A stretch of DNA of 64,000 nt from contig NZ_CP013293.1 in NCBI RefSeq assembly GCF_001456155.1, positions 62,001 through 126,000 on the forward strand, given 5' to 3'. The notes below the pieces were generated by a model that did no database searches, was not told the DNA's origin, and saw nothing but the letters and a program-made list of their open reading frames with translations. Both the position numbers and the translations under genes were made by a program. Position 1 is the first letter of the stretch, and each line of letters begins with the position of its first letter. Origin of the DNA: Chryseobacterium sp. IHB B 17019. GTDB lineage: Bacteria > Bacteroidota > Bacteroidia > Flavobacteriales > Weeksellaceae. Positions 35,383 to 44,367 of this stretch are shown piece after piece.

Positions 35383-36903
35383 TTATACATCTTCATCCAT
35401 AAAATTTATAAAATTCACACCTAACATATTCTCCATTTGTTTTCTAATTTGACTAACAGTTGTTCTTTTCCCAAACATTGATTTTTGTTCTAAAACACGT
35501 TTTAAATTAGGAAACTTGATAATATAAATATTTAATAATTGTGCTATATCTTCGATTGTTAATATTTCAGAAAAATCATCTATATTTTCATATTCACAAT
35601 CTCTAAGTTTTTCAAATATTCTTCTTAATTCTTTTTCACTCAAGTTTTTGTTTTCTTCGTTACATTTAACCAAGTATAAAAATATTACTAAACAAGTTAG
35701 TTTTTCCTCTAATCTTGACTCTATAATCGACATTACATCAGTCATAGAAAAACTTTCTAGGTTATAATTAAATTCTTCATATTTAGTCCAACTCATTAAT
35801 TCAACACATACATTTATGATATTTTTTAGCTCTTTAAATTGTATGTGCCGAAAACTAAAAAGTATTGCTTGACGTAACTCCAAAGTGATCTCAGATCTAA
35901 TTAAATCAACCAATATTTCTGAAACTTCTTTTTCTACTTCAGAACTCATTTCTTTCAGTTCAAGCGTTGATCGAAATTTATCTGATTTCTTTTTTTCGGT
36001 ATTGTTAGGATCGAGAAGATAATTTTTTAAATGTTGTAAGTCGGTTTTCAAAACCATTTGTAAAGGTCTTGATTTAAAAAATGATTTTGATTGCTTATCA
36101 ATATCTTTAGAAAATACAGATTCATTAAGCTGAGTAATAAAATTTTCAAGCTGATCCTTTGAATCTAAAACAATTGTTTCAATATTTTTTTTAGCTAATT
36201 CTTTTGATCTATTTAAATTAAATCTTTCCTTAAAAGAAATTATGTAAGATTGAGGTAATAATTCTGTACCATACAATTCCTTATGTTTGTTAAAGATGAA
36301 ATCTATATTTTCATCAGAAAAGCTATATCCCATAAATAATACTTTCTTTCCTAATAAATGAGCCCTAAAAAGAATATCAAAAGGATGTTGTATTTCTAAC
36401 CTTTTTTGATAATCATTACGAGTAAAAACTATATTTTCAGGATTAGAAAAATCTCCATGAAATTTTACTATGACATTAGAATAATGAGGTGTTTCAGTAA
36501 TATCAATTAATGAAGATATTTTTTTGTATTTCCTAGAAATGTTTTTTGATGCAACTTCTATAGCATTATCCCAATTCGTTGTATAAATAATGGGAGGATT
36601 CATTGCTAATATTTGATAATGAAGCCTTAAATCTTTATCTAGAAATTCAGTTTTTCCAGTTTCAGTAAAAAGTTTTTGTATTAATTTTTCCCTTCCAAAT
36701 TTATCTTCATATTCCTGAGCAACATCTAAATAGTCTTGTGTATCTGTTTTTAATTCTTGTTTTAGTTCATTAATTAATTCACCCCAAGTTTTAATTCCGA
36801 AGTTAGCACTCATCCCAGAACCAAAGAAAGGAATTACTTTAAATTCTGCAATTCCCTCTATTATTTCTTCAATAATCTTCTTATTGTTATTATTAATTTC
36901 CAT
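35383..36903 (-). CDS. SIR2-family protein (putative NADase defence effector)
   Basis: 506 aa. The SIR2-like domain spans about residues 15-230: G28-S-G30-M-S32 in VIPFFGSGMSANFG, the catalytic-type N110 in YTTNWDNAIE, H149 in KFHGDFSN and VLFMGYSFSDENIDFIF near 195. The C-terminal half (about 240-506) is helical and unrecognised, perhaps a sensor. SIR2 proteins in phage-defence systems deplete NAD+ on infection. It follows abiH by 38 bp on the same strand, so the pair is probably one operon. Confidence 0.85.
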   Translation of the reverse strand: MEINNNNKKIIEEIIEGIAEFKVIPFFGSGMSANFGIKTWGELINELKQELKTDTQDYLDVAQEYEDKFGREKLIQKLFTETGKTEFLDKDLRLHYQILAMNPPIIYTTNWDNAIEVASKNISRKYKKISSLIDITETPHYSNVIVKFHGDFSNPENIVFTRNDYQKRLEIQHPFDILFRAHLLGKKVLFMGYSFSDENIDFIFNKHKELYGTELLPQSYIISFKERFNLNRSKELAKKNIETIVLDSKDQLENFITQLNESVFSKDIDKQSKSFFKSRPLQMVLKTDLQHLKNYLLDPNNTEKKKSDKFRSTLELKEMSSEVEKEVSEILVDLIRSEITLELRQAILFSFRHIQFKELKNIINVCVELMSWTKYEEFNYNLESFSMTDVMSIIESRLEEKLTCLVIFLYLVKCNEENKNLSEKELRRIFEKLRDCEYENIDDFSEILTIEDIAQLLNIYIIKFPNLKRVLEQKSMFGKRTTVSQIRKQMENMLGVNFINFMDEDV

Positions 36904-36941
36904 TTTAATTAAGAATTAATTTAATAATATATTTAGTTTAT

Positions 36942-38189
36942 TTATATACTTTCTAGCATATTAAATGCCTTTAAGTTTTCAATATCAATTTTTAATAAAT
37001 CTTTTGTTTCAAAGGGAATCAGCTTTTTTCTTAAATCAGCTTTGTTTTTGAATAACCTTCCAATCTGATATGTTTTTTCAATATAATCAGTTGTATCAAT
37101 GGTTAAATCTTTACTTCCAAATGATTTATCATAAGTAAGAGCTTTGATTTTCTTACAATTAGGATTATTAAAGATTGAACTTAACATTGTTTTATCAGAC
37201 ATTCCGCATGAGTGCCCCATAATGTAAACCTCAAATTCATCAGAATCAATAAACTTTAAAAAATTTTCATAATTGTTTGTTCTTAAATACCAATAAGTTT
37301 TTACATATTTCAGACATTCATCATATTTTTCTAATACTTCAAAATTAGTTTCTTCTTCATCACCATATCCGAAGATCATAGGATTATTAATATTATTTAA
37401 TTTCCCATGAATGTATATAACATCAGTATTTGGAACGGTTTTTTGAATTTCTTTTATATAGCTTTCAATAGTAGATGTATAATTAAAATTTAAAAACAAA
37501 ATACTATTGGGTTTAGGTTTTTTTACAGTTTTAGTTGTGTTGTTCTTAGGTGTATCACCAGTAACAGTAATACTAAAGCCCTTTTGTACTTTTGGAGCAG
37601 CATTATGCTCTATTGGCTCTAGCAATTGGTTTATCAATTTACTTTTTGAAACATCATATTTATTAGATAAATATTCTTCCTCGATCCTTACTAGATAATT
37701 ATACAATAAGTTTTGAAGAAGTTGAAAGCTATCATTTAGTTCTACAATTTCTTTCTCTTTATTCTCTGATGAAAATTCACAAAGAATTTTATAATATTCA
37801 TTTTCAATATCAACCCAATTGTATTCTTTACATGAAGATAAAAGTATGGACATTATACGACTTTTTATCTTTAGAGTATATTCATATTGTGGAGTTTGTT
37901 CTCTGTAATCATTGGTCGGAATATTTCCAATAAAAACACTCATGCCACTTTCTTGCTCAATATAATCATAAAAATTTTTCAATTCCCAACTACTTATATA
38001 TGGGTTAGTGTTCAATTGTCTATTAAAATAGTTATTCTTTCTTATTTTTAAAAATTGATCTTCATATACAGCATTATCTCTTGCTGAACTGAAAGCATTT
38101 TTTAAATAATCAAGTATAAAATCTTTATAAGAGGTTTTGATTTTATGTGCAATATCGAAACCATTGCCAATTAGTATAAGTCTATTCAT
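36942..38189 (-). CDS. AbiH-family abortive infection protein
   Basis: 415 aa. The N-terminus MNRLILIGNGFDIAHKIKT is the AbiH signature (G8-N-G10-F-D12). FLNFNYTSTIE (N236), IYIHGKLNN (H261), MIFGYGDEE and VYIMGHSCGMSDKTML complete the family. AbiH of lactococci blocks phage multiplication by an unknown mechanism. These motifs line up in order with those of the downstream SIR2 protein, suggesting a common Rossmann-like fold. An exact -7 box lies 15 bp upstream. Confidence 0.9.
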   Translation of the reverse strand: MNRLILIGNGFDIAHKIKTSYKDFILDYLKNAFSSARDNAVYEDQFLKIRKNNYFNRQLNTNPYISSWELKNFYDYIEQESGMSVFIGNIPTNDYREQTPQYEYTLKIKSRIMSILLSSCKEYNWVDIENEYYKILCEFSSENKEKEIVELNDSFQLLQNLLYNYLVRIEEEYLSNKYDVSKSKLINQLLEPIEHNAAPKVQKGFSITVTGDTPKNNTTKTVKKPKPNSILFLNFNYTSTIESYIKEIQKTVPNTDVIYIHGKLNNINNPMIFGYGDEEETNFEVLEKYDECLKYVKTYWYLRTNNYENFLKFIDSDEFEVYIMGHSCGMSDKTMLSSIFNNPNCKKIKALTYDKSFGSKDLTIDTTDYIEKTYQIGRLFKNKADLRKKLIPFETKDLLKIDIENLKAFNMLESI

Positions 38190-38203
38190 ATTTTGTATTT
38201 ATA

Positions 38204-38211
38204 CAAAGATA
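38204..38211 (-). promoter_or_regulatory. Candidate -7 box of the AbiH-SIR2 operon
   Basis: The minus strand reads TATCTTTG (TAnnTTTG) 15 bp before the AbiH start, giving a short leader. The -33 element is not clear. Confidence 0.5.
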
Positions 38212-38715
38212 AATTAAACTGTTAAAATTATTTCTTATCAACATCAAAGTTGTGGCATATTTGGAAAAATTATTAAAACACCATATTCAAAAAAATATTA
38301 TTGACATTATTTCTAATTTTCTTTGTCTTTCTTTTTCACAAGCGTGATACCTTAAAAATAATTAGCAAAACAAGAAAATTGAGTTATTAAATAAAAAAGT
38401 AGATCCTTTAATTTTACATTAAATGGTTTTATATTATTTGTAACTGGTACTTTTTATCTTGCAGTTATGAAAACATAATCAAATGGAATCCGATTAAGAT
38501 AAAACTCGAAAAACAAACCCTGAAAATGTATATTTTACAATCTTTTGACGAAGGTAAAAGACTAATGAGCCGATGGGGGATTATGTCATATCAAATCAAG
38601 CCAAAATAGATGCACTAATGTCTGTACAAAAATCCAAATTTGGAATTTTGATTTTATAACTCACAAGATTCCAACCAAAAATTTTATATATTTATTTTTA
38701 CAATATACTAAAACC
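38212..38715. other. Non-coding stretch between divergent defence genes
   Basis: The 504 bp between the AbiH promoter and the RloC-like gene are very A+T-rich. A 70-codon open stretch without an early ATG ends at about 38610 (…MYILQSFDEGKRLMSRWG), and another frame reads MGDYVISNQAKIDALMS to a stop at about 38659. They may be remains of an older gene, but I cannot identify one. No hairpin or repeat stands out. Confidence 0.4.
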
Positions 38716-40983
38716 ATGATAACCGAAATTAAATTAAATAATGTTGCAACTTATAAAAAGGAAACAATTATTCCTGATTTAAATAAAGTTAATTTTTTCT
38801 TTGGAAATAATGGCACAGGAAAATCGAGTATAGGAAAATACTTATATGAACTTAGTCTTAATGAAAAAGATATAAATTCTAGTTTCAACTTATGTAGTCA
38901 AACTGGATATGATCTAAATATTCACGAAATATTAGTTTTTAATAATCAATTTGTAGAAAGAAATTTTATACAAAAAAATGTTCAAAAAGGAATATTTTCT
39001 TTAAATGAAACCAATCAAAAAATTGATGATCTGATTAATGAAGAGCAAAGGAAAGTAAATCTAAACGAGGAATATATTACATCGAAAATTATTTTTGAAA
39101 AAAATAGGATAATCAAAAATAGAGAGAATGACTATAACTCCCTGAAAAACTATTGCTTTAATGAGAGAAAGTCAACGATTAGTTCATTTTTTAAGATAAA
39201 AGAAAGTTTCCCGAACAAACAGACTCAAAATAATTTCAATAAGATTAAATCTATGCTAATTACTGTAGAAAATAATGAGGAAATCACATTAGAATATCTT
39301 TCTACTAATTACAAAAAACTATATGATTCTAATTTACAAAATATACCAGTAAATATTTCTTCCAAAACATATAAGAAAATCAGAGTTTTAGAAAATGAAT
39401 TATACAATTTATTGAACGAAGTAATTGTAGGAAATAAAGATATAGATATTGCTAAACTGATTGATGACCTAGAAATTAGTAGCTGGGTTGAAGAAGGAAT
39501 CACATTTTTGAAAAAAAATGCAGATTTGCAAGTTTGCCCTTTCTGCCAAAAGCAAACTGTAGATAAAAATCTTATTTTAAAATTTGAAAACTATTTTGAT
39601 GAAACTTATAAAACAAAATTAGAAAAAATAGAATATTTAAAAAATGTTTATAAAAGTAAAACAAATGATATTCTCGTAGAAATTAAAAATACCTCACAGT
39701 ATTTGAATCCAAGTAATACTATCAGCACTTTATATGAGAATTTAAAGAGTCTTTTTGACGATAATATAAATATTATTGAAAGTAAAATCAAAGCTTCAAA
39801 TGAGAGAAAAGAATTAAAATCTCTACTTAGTTTTAAAAGTAGTATCACAGCTATTAATAAGATAATACATACTAATAATCAAGAATTTAAAGATATTGAT
39901 GCTAATAGAAATGACTTTCAAGAAAATATATGGAAGCATTTAGCTCAGAAATGTGGTAACAGAATAAATCATTATTTTGAGCAAGAAAAAAGGTATATTG
40001 AAGATTTCTTTTTCAATATAGATATTGAAAATTATATCAAAGATCTTATTAAGCAATCAAATTTGCAAATAGCGGAATGGAAAGGAAAAACAGTAACTAC
40101 AACCGATGCAATAAATAATATTAATAAAATATTGAGTTATAGTGGATTTGATAACTTTTTTTTGAAAGAAATACACCAAGAAAATAATATATCACAGTAT
40201 ATCTTACAAAGAACTGATAATGATTTAGGTAACATTTTCTTAACATTAAGCGAAGGAGAAAAAAATTTCATAGCTTTTCTTTACTTTTATCAGTTATGCT
40301 TAGGGACAGATAATCAAAACACTTCTTCAAAAAAGAAAATTATTATAATTGATGATCCAGTTTCAAGTTTAGACAGCCAAGTTTTGTTTATAGTTACAAC
40401 ATTAATACATCAATTAATTGAAAAAAAAGGTCTTAGACCAGATCATAAAGATTTAAAGAATCCCAATATAGCTCAAGTCTTTATATTAACACATAACATC
40501 TATTTTCATAAAGAAGTTTCATTAGATAATAGACCAATATGTCATGAGAAAGCTTTTTATTATATTACAAAAGAAAATGGAAATAGTATTATAGAGCATC
40601 AAGGAAAAATTAATAAAATTTTAAATGATTATTCATTATTGTGGAGTTCCTTAGTAAAATTAAAAAATAGTAATGATGCTTCTTTAAATATAGCTACAAG
40701 TAATATTATGAGAAGAATTTTGGAAAGCTATGTCAACTTTACAAAAATAGGAAAAGACAGTTGGGGAGCATTAGCAAACGTTTCTGTTGAGGATCCGAAA
40801 TATATAATATGCAGTGCATTAATTTCCGAAATCAATGATGGCAGCCACAAAACGTCTCCTTTGGATGAAATGTATTTTCAAAGAATAATTAACACAACAC
40901 CTCAAAACCTATTTGAATCATTTGAACTTATTTTTAAAGAATTATCCCAATCTCATTATGATGCAATGATAAATATTGGATAA
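38716..40983 (+). CDS. RloC/PrrC-like ATPase with zinc hook (putative anticodon nuclease)
   Basis: 755 aa. Walker A (FFFGNNGTGKSSIGKY, residues 27-42), two coiled-coil arms around a zinc-hook-like C274-P-F-C277, the ABC signature LSEGEKN near 512 and Walker B IIIIDDPVSSLD near 541 give an AAA_13/SMC-like ATPase. After it, R666-x3-E670 (MRRILESY) and H711 (DGSHKTSP) match the R-x3-E...H triad described for PrrC/RloC tRNA anticodon nucleases. Length and layout fit RloC, a stand-alone phage-response nuclease. The nuclease assignment rests on these few residues. It is transcribed alone, divergent from AbiH. Confidence 0.72.
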   Translation: MITEIKLNNVATYKKETIIPDLNKVNFFFGNNGTGKSSIGKYLYELSLNEKDINSSFNLCSQTGYDLNIHEILVFNNQFVERNFIQKNVQKGIFSLNETNQKIDDLINEEQRKVNLNEEYITSKIIFEKNRIIKNRENDYNSLKNYCFNERKSTISSFFKIKESFPNKQTQNNFNKIKSMLITVENNEEITLEYLSTNYKKLYDSNLQNIPVNISSKTYKKIRVLENELYNLLNEVIVGNKDIDIAKLIDDLEISSWVEEGITFLKKNADLQVCPFCQKQTVDKNLILKFENYFDETYKTKLEKIEYLKNVYKSKTNDILVEIKNTSQYLNPSNTISTLYENLKSLFDDNINIIESKIKASNERKELKSLLSFKSSITAINKIIHTNNQEFKDIDANRNDFQENIWKHLAQKCGNRINHYFEQEKRYIEDFFFNIDIENYIKDLIKQSNLQIAEWKGKTVTTTDAINNINKILSYSGFDNFFLKEIHQENNISQYILQRTDNDLGNIFLTLSEGEKNFIAFLYFYQLCLGTDNQNTSSKKKIIIIDDPVSSLDSQVLFIVTTLIHQLIEKKGLRPDHKDLKNPNIAQVFILTHNIYFHKEVSLDNRPICHEKAFYYITKENGNSIIEHQGKINKILNDYSLLWSSLVKLKNSNDASLNIATSNIMRRILESYVNFTKIGKDSWGALANVSVEDPKYIICSALISEINDGSHKTSPLDEMYFQRIINTTPQNLFESFELIFKELSQSHYDAMINIG

Positions 40984-40992
40984 ACAAGTATT

Positions 40993-41020
40993 AAGCCTTG
41001 ACCAAATTCGTTCAAGGCTA
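40993..41020. terminator. Hairpin between convergent genes
   Basis: AGCCTTGA (40994-41001) pairs exactly with TCAAGGCT (41012-41019). It lies 10 bp after the RloC-like stop and before the end of the polymerase-like gene. T runs are weak on both sides. Confidence 0.45.
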
Positions 41021-41031
41021 ATTTGTCTATT

Positions 41032-42525
41032 TTAAGCCACTTTAAGACACTCATCATTATTACACCATAATTCCGTTTTAAAACTCGGTAAAATGCCCTG
41101 AGAATAACTTAAAAAAATCTCCTGTACCATAGATTCTAATACAGAAAACCAACTTTGTGCAGTACAAAATGAATCATGTATCGTCCAAAGTGGCATATCA
41201 GGATTTATCTTGGCAATCTGTTTTGTAATAGTATCAATTACACAATCAGATTCAATCTGCTGTAGAAGTTTAGGAAACAGTTTGAATGAATCTTTTTCAT
41301 TAGAAGTTGTTTTAAAAACTTCTATACATTCACACAATAAAGGGAAATGTTTTTTAAATATTAGATATTCTTTTGACGGTCTTTTGAGTGGAGTATACAA
41401 AATCTGTAATGTGAGTTTTTTCATCAAATCTCGTTTACAAGAAAACTCAAATATTTCTGCTACACCTGTATTTGAATCATAAAATTTCTTTCTAAACACA
41501 CCGTCATAATCGGGATAGATATCTGTGAAAAGTGGCATTAAAAATTCATAAAATTTGCCCACCAAAACAGCTTTTTTCAATGACTCAAATTCCTCTTGAA
41601 AAGCCTTACTAGAAGTAGTTTCTTTTAATTTCTGCAACATAGTACCTATATCACTATTTATATACACTCTATTTATAATTTCTAAAATCCTTCTATTACT
41701 CAAACTTTCTAATACTAAAACCATAAAATAGGGTTGTGAGTTCTTAATATCGAGACTTTTTATGTTTTCCCCGTAATACGTCAGGTAGGGGCGGAACTTA
41801 GATGGCATATTCGTTAAGTTTGTATGCAATCTGTTATCCGAATCTGGTTTGCGGGAAATACGAAAACATTGCTCTTTGAGCATTAATGCAGAGTGCCAGT
41901 ATTTGTATGCTTTAGCAATTACTGTATTTAGTCTAGTGTAACTCAAACTGCATTTATTATAACAAAATTCTGATTGCAAATCACAATTCAGACGGTCAAA
42001 ATCGAGAAACAAACCATCATTAAACCATTTTGAAAGATGCGGACAGTCTTCATTACTTACATTTTCTTTCAATAGATTTTTAACTAGAAATTTATCTGTC
42101 ATTTCAAATATTGAAAAATCCAGGCATTCAACACCTTCAAAATTGATAATTTCCCAATTGTATCTGTAGCTTGTGCAAAAACGACCTTTTGAATGATTTT
42201 TAGATTCCAGAATTTCGATTTGTTCAAAATAATCAAAATACTTATTGTAATTTGAATCTTTCTTTTTTAAACGTGTGGAATTCATAGGAATGAATCCATT
42301 TTGATAAACTTTATCTTTTTTGTAAGCAGGAATACTGATAACTAAACTCAGGAAATACAAAGCATTATCCATTTTGAATCCTTTGAATGGAGGGCATTCT
42401 TCTAATTTTTCCTTCAGATAATTATAAATAATTGTTGGAACTACGACTTTCCAATTAAAACCTTCGTGATAAAATGATGTTACACAGGTTTTGTATTTTG
42501 ATTTTTTGTTTTGTTTGTATTTCAT
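41032..42525 (-). CDS. Divergent family-A/T7-type polymerase-like protein
   Basis: 497 aa with no obvious annotation. The segment DNRLHTNLTNMPSKFRPYL resembles the pol A region TGRLSS..PNLQNIP. It is followed at the right distance by SLDIKNSQPYF (motif A, Asp259). CKRDLMKKLTLQILYTP has the O-helix spacing of motif B (R365, K369, Y377, at i, i+4 and i+12), and WTIHDSFCT has the His-Asp of motif C (H450-D451), close to IHDSFGT of T7 RNA polymerase. No exonuclease domain is visible. The first 200 residues are helical and unrecognised. I infer an element-encoded replication or priming polymerase. Confidence 0.6.
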   Translation of the reverse strand: MKYKQNKKSKYKTCVTSFYHEGFNWKVVVPTIIYNYLKEKLEECPPFKGFKMDNALYFLSLVISIPAYKKDKVYQNGFIPMNSTRLKKKDSNYNKYFDYFEQIEILESKNHSKGRFCTSYRYNWEIINFEGVECLDFSIFEMTDKFLVKNLLKENVSNEDCPHLSKWFNDGLFLDFDRLNCDLQSEFCYNKCSLSYTRLNTVIAKAYKYWHSALMLKEQCFRISRKPDSDNRLHTNLTNMPSKFRPYLTYYGENIKSLDIKNSQPYFMVLVLESLSNRRILEIINRVYINSDIGTMLQKLKETTSSKAFQEEFESLKKAVLVGKFYEFLMPLFTDIYPDYDGVFRKKFYDSNTGVAEIFEFSCKRDLMKKLTLQILYTPLKRPSKEYLIFKKHFPLLCECIEVFKTTSNEKDSFKLFPKLLQQIESDCVIDTITKQIAKINPDMPLWTIHDSFCTAQSWFSVLESMVQEIFLSYSQGILPSFKTELWCNNDECLKVA

Positions 42526-42693
42526 AATGATTGATTTAAAATAAGGGCATAGCGATAGCTCATACAGCTTGTTTGCTATACTTTTTGAGGGGTTTGTGTT
42601 GTTTTAAAATTTTAGTTGATTTTTAGACTGTTATTTGAGATCTAAATCCGACTGTCTGAATAATTAACAAGATTATTATGCGCAATCTAGCCA

Positions 42694-42738
42694 AACTGTC
42701 AAAATACAATAGACTAAAAACAAAGTCTATTGTATTTT
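42694..42738 (-). terminator. Perfect hairpin after the excisionase-like gene
   Basis: AAAATACAATAGACT (42701-42715) pairs perfectly, 15 bp, with AGTCTATTGTATTTT (42724-42738) around 8 bases. It lies 15 bp beyond the stop of the gene at 42753 and ends in T on the minus strand. The octamer AACTGTCA (42694-42701) abuts it. Confidence 0.65.
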
Positions 42739-42752
42739 TGTGTTTTCAATAA

Positions 42753-43082
42753 TTAAGCTGTTTTTCTTGCTAAATATTTATTTACATTATTTTGGAAATC
42801 AGTAAAATTGTTTCTTTTGTGTTTTGTCATCCATTCCAACAATTCTAATCTTTTAAAGAAAAGCTTTCCATTGCCAGAAGATGAGTAGATAGGTAAATCT
42901 GTTCCTGCACTACTAAGTTTATGTATATAACTTACCTTATATCCTGTGAGTACCGCAGCTTCATATACATCTAATACTTCTTTATTAAGAATAGTTGACA
43001 TTTTAACTGTTTCTTTCAGCTCTTTTAATTCTCTTGCAATGTTCGTTAGAATTTCTCTTAATTCATTTACAATTTTTATCAT
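42753..43082 (-). CDS. Excisionase/MerR-type helix-turn-helix protein
   Basis: 109 aa. A coiled-coil-like N-terminus (VNELREILTNIARELKELKE) precedes an HTH_17-type winged helix: VLDVYEAAVLTGYKVSYIHKL, then GNGKLFFKRLELLEWM. Such proteins near integrases act as recombination directionality factors or transcriptional regulators. It sits between the polymerase-like and 385-aa genes, all minus strand. Confidence 0.75.
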   Translation of the reverse strand: MIKIVNELREILTNIARELKELKETVKMSTILNKEVLDVYEAAVLTGYKVSYIHKLSSAGTDLPIYSSSGNGKLFFKRLELLEWMTKHKRNNFTDFQNNVNKYLARKTA

Positions 43083-43163
43083 ATAATTTTCTTTTTTATG
43101 TTATATAAATTCAATCGCAATTTCTGTATATTTTTGAGGAAGAGTTGAGGAATAGGTTATTCC

Positions 43164-43198
43164 ACAAAAAATAAAAACTCCCTGTATAAAGGAGTTTT
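43164..43198 (-). terminator. Rho-independent terminator of the 385-aa gene
   Basis: AAAACTCC (43174-43181) pairs with GGAGTTTT (43191-43198). The minus strand continues into T-rich sequence (plus A run 43164-43177). It overlaps the stop codon at 43197-43199. Confidence 0.7.
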
Positions 43199-44354
43199 AA
43201 AACTTTTTGTTAAGATTGTGTGGAATTACTGCGGAATGAGTTTTTAAATTTTCGACAATTTCAGCAATTGTGTTAATTTTTGTTGGTTGTCTATTGCCTG
43301 TTTTTACTTCACTAATAATTCTGCTAATACTATTTTTATCTTTAATTTTTGGAATCTGATTATTACTATTAGTTAAAAACAGAAATCTTTCTGCCCAAAA
43401 CTTATTAAAAAATGTACTATCTTGATAATCTTCTTTGAAAAACTCTCTTAGAGAATCAATCAAATGTGCTAAATCAGATTGGGTTTTACCAATCAGTATA
43501 ATTGGTTCTGATGGAATTATATCTATATAAAAATGCTGTAAAAATACTTCTTTAGTACAAGATTCGTTAATAAACCCTTTTGTCCATAGGTTTTCATGCA
43601 GTTGCCCAATAAAATCAAAGTTCTTTCCAAAAACAGTTTGTTTGATTGTATTATTGGGTGGAGTAGAATTAGAATGTACTAGATTTACAAAAATTGAGAG
43701 ATTGAGATATTGAGAAAATGTATTTTTTATCATTGTCAATACTTGCTGATATAGCAAAGTGATTTTTTCAGTAAGTAAATAAATATCATCTTTTGTAGTA
43801 TTTGCATCTAAAAACAGGCTATTATATTCAATAGATTCTTGCAATTGGTTAATAATATCTTTGAAAATTTTATTTTTACCAATGGGGTCAATTTCTAAAT
43901 CGTCAACAAGACTTTTGAGTAATCCGTAACAATTTACCATTAAATCATTATCGGAAAGGCTATAAGAAAAAGGAGCTATATCATATAATGATATATCAAA
44001 ATGCCAGTCATTCACTTTTTTCTCTATATCATCGGCAGAATTATTAAAAATATGTGGAAATTCCTCAGATAAAGATCCTTTCCAATTAAAATCTTCAAAA
44101 TCATCACGTTTTCCAATTATTTTACTTTCATAATTAAGCTCCTTGATGATATCGTTAATGACAATGATCTTTCCCTTATCATTTAGATTTTGGTATCTTA
44201 AATTATATTGCTGAGGGATAAAATCCTTAATATATCCGTATTCTAAATATAAATTTTGCTCAATCAGATTTTTAATGCCATCCAATCCCCCTATTCCAAT
44301 CTCACACATTATTCTATTGTAAGATTTTATGTCGTATGTACTTATGTTTTTCAA
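43197..44354 (-). CDS. Hypothetical island protein, 385 aa
   Basis: I recognise no domain. It is a mostly helical soluble protein with a middle FVNLVHSNSTPPNNT loop and a C-terminal segment (KDKNSISRIISEVKTGNRQPTKINTIAEIVENLKTH region) that looks like a small helical DNA- or protein-binding module. It follows the integrase by 13 bp on the same strand, so it is probably in the integrase transcript. A role in recombination or element control is possible but only inferred from position. Confidence 0.65.
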   Translation of the reverse strand: MKNISTYDIKSYNRIMCEIGIGGLDGIKNLIEQNLYLEYGYIKDFIPQQYNLRYQNLNDKGKIIVINDIIKELNYESKIIGKRDDFEDFNWKGSLSEEFPHIFNNSADDIEKKVNDWHFDISLYDIAPFSYSLSDNDLMVNCYGLLKSLVDDLEIDPIGKNKIFKDIINQLQESIEYNSLFLDANTTKDDIYLLTEKITLLYQQVLTMIKNTFSQYLNLSIFVNLVHSNSTPPNNTIKQTVFGKNFDFIGQLHENLWTKGFINESCTKEVFLQHFYIDIIPSEPIILIGKTQSDLAHLIDSLREFFKEDYQDSTFFNKFWAERFLFLTNSNNQIPKIKDKNSISRIISEVKTGNRQPTKINTIAEIVENLKTHSAVIPHNLNKKF

Positions 44355-44367
44355 GTGGAGAAAAATT

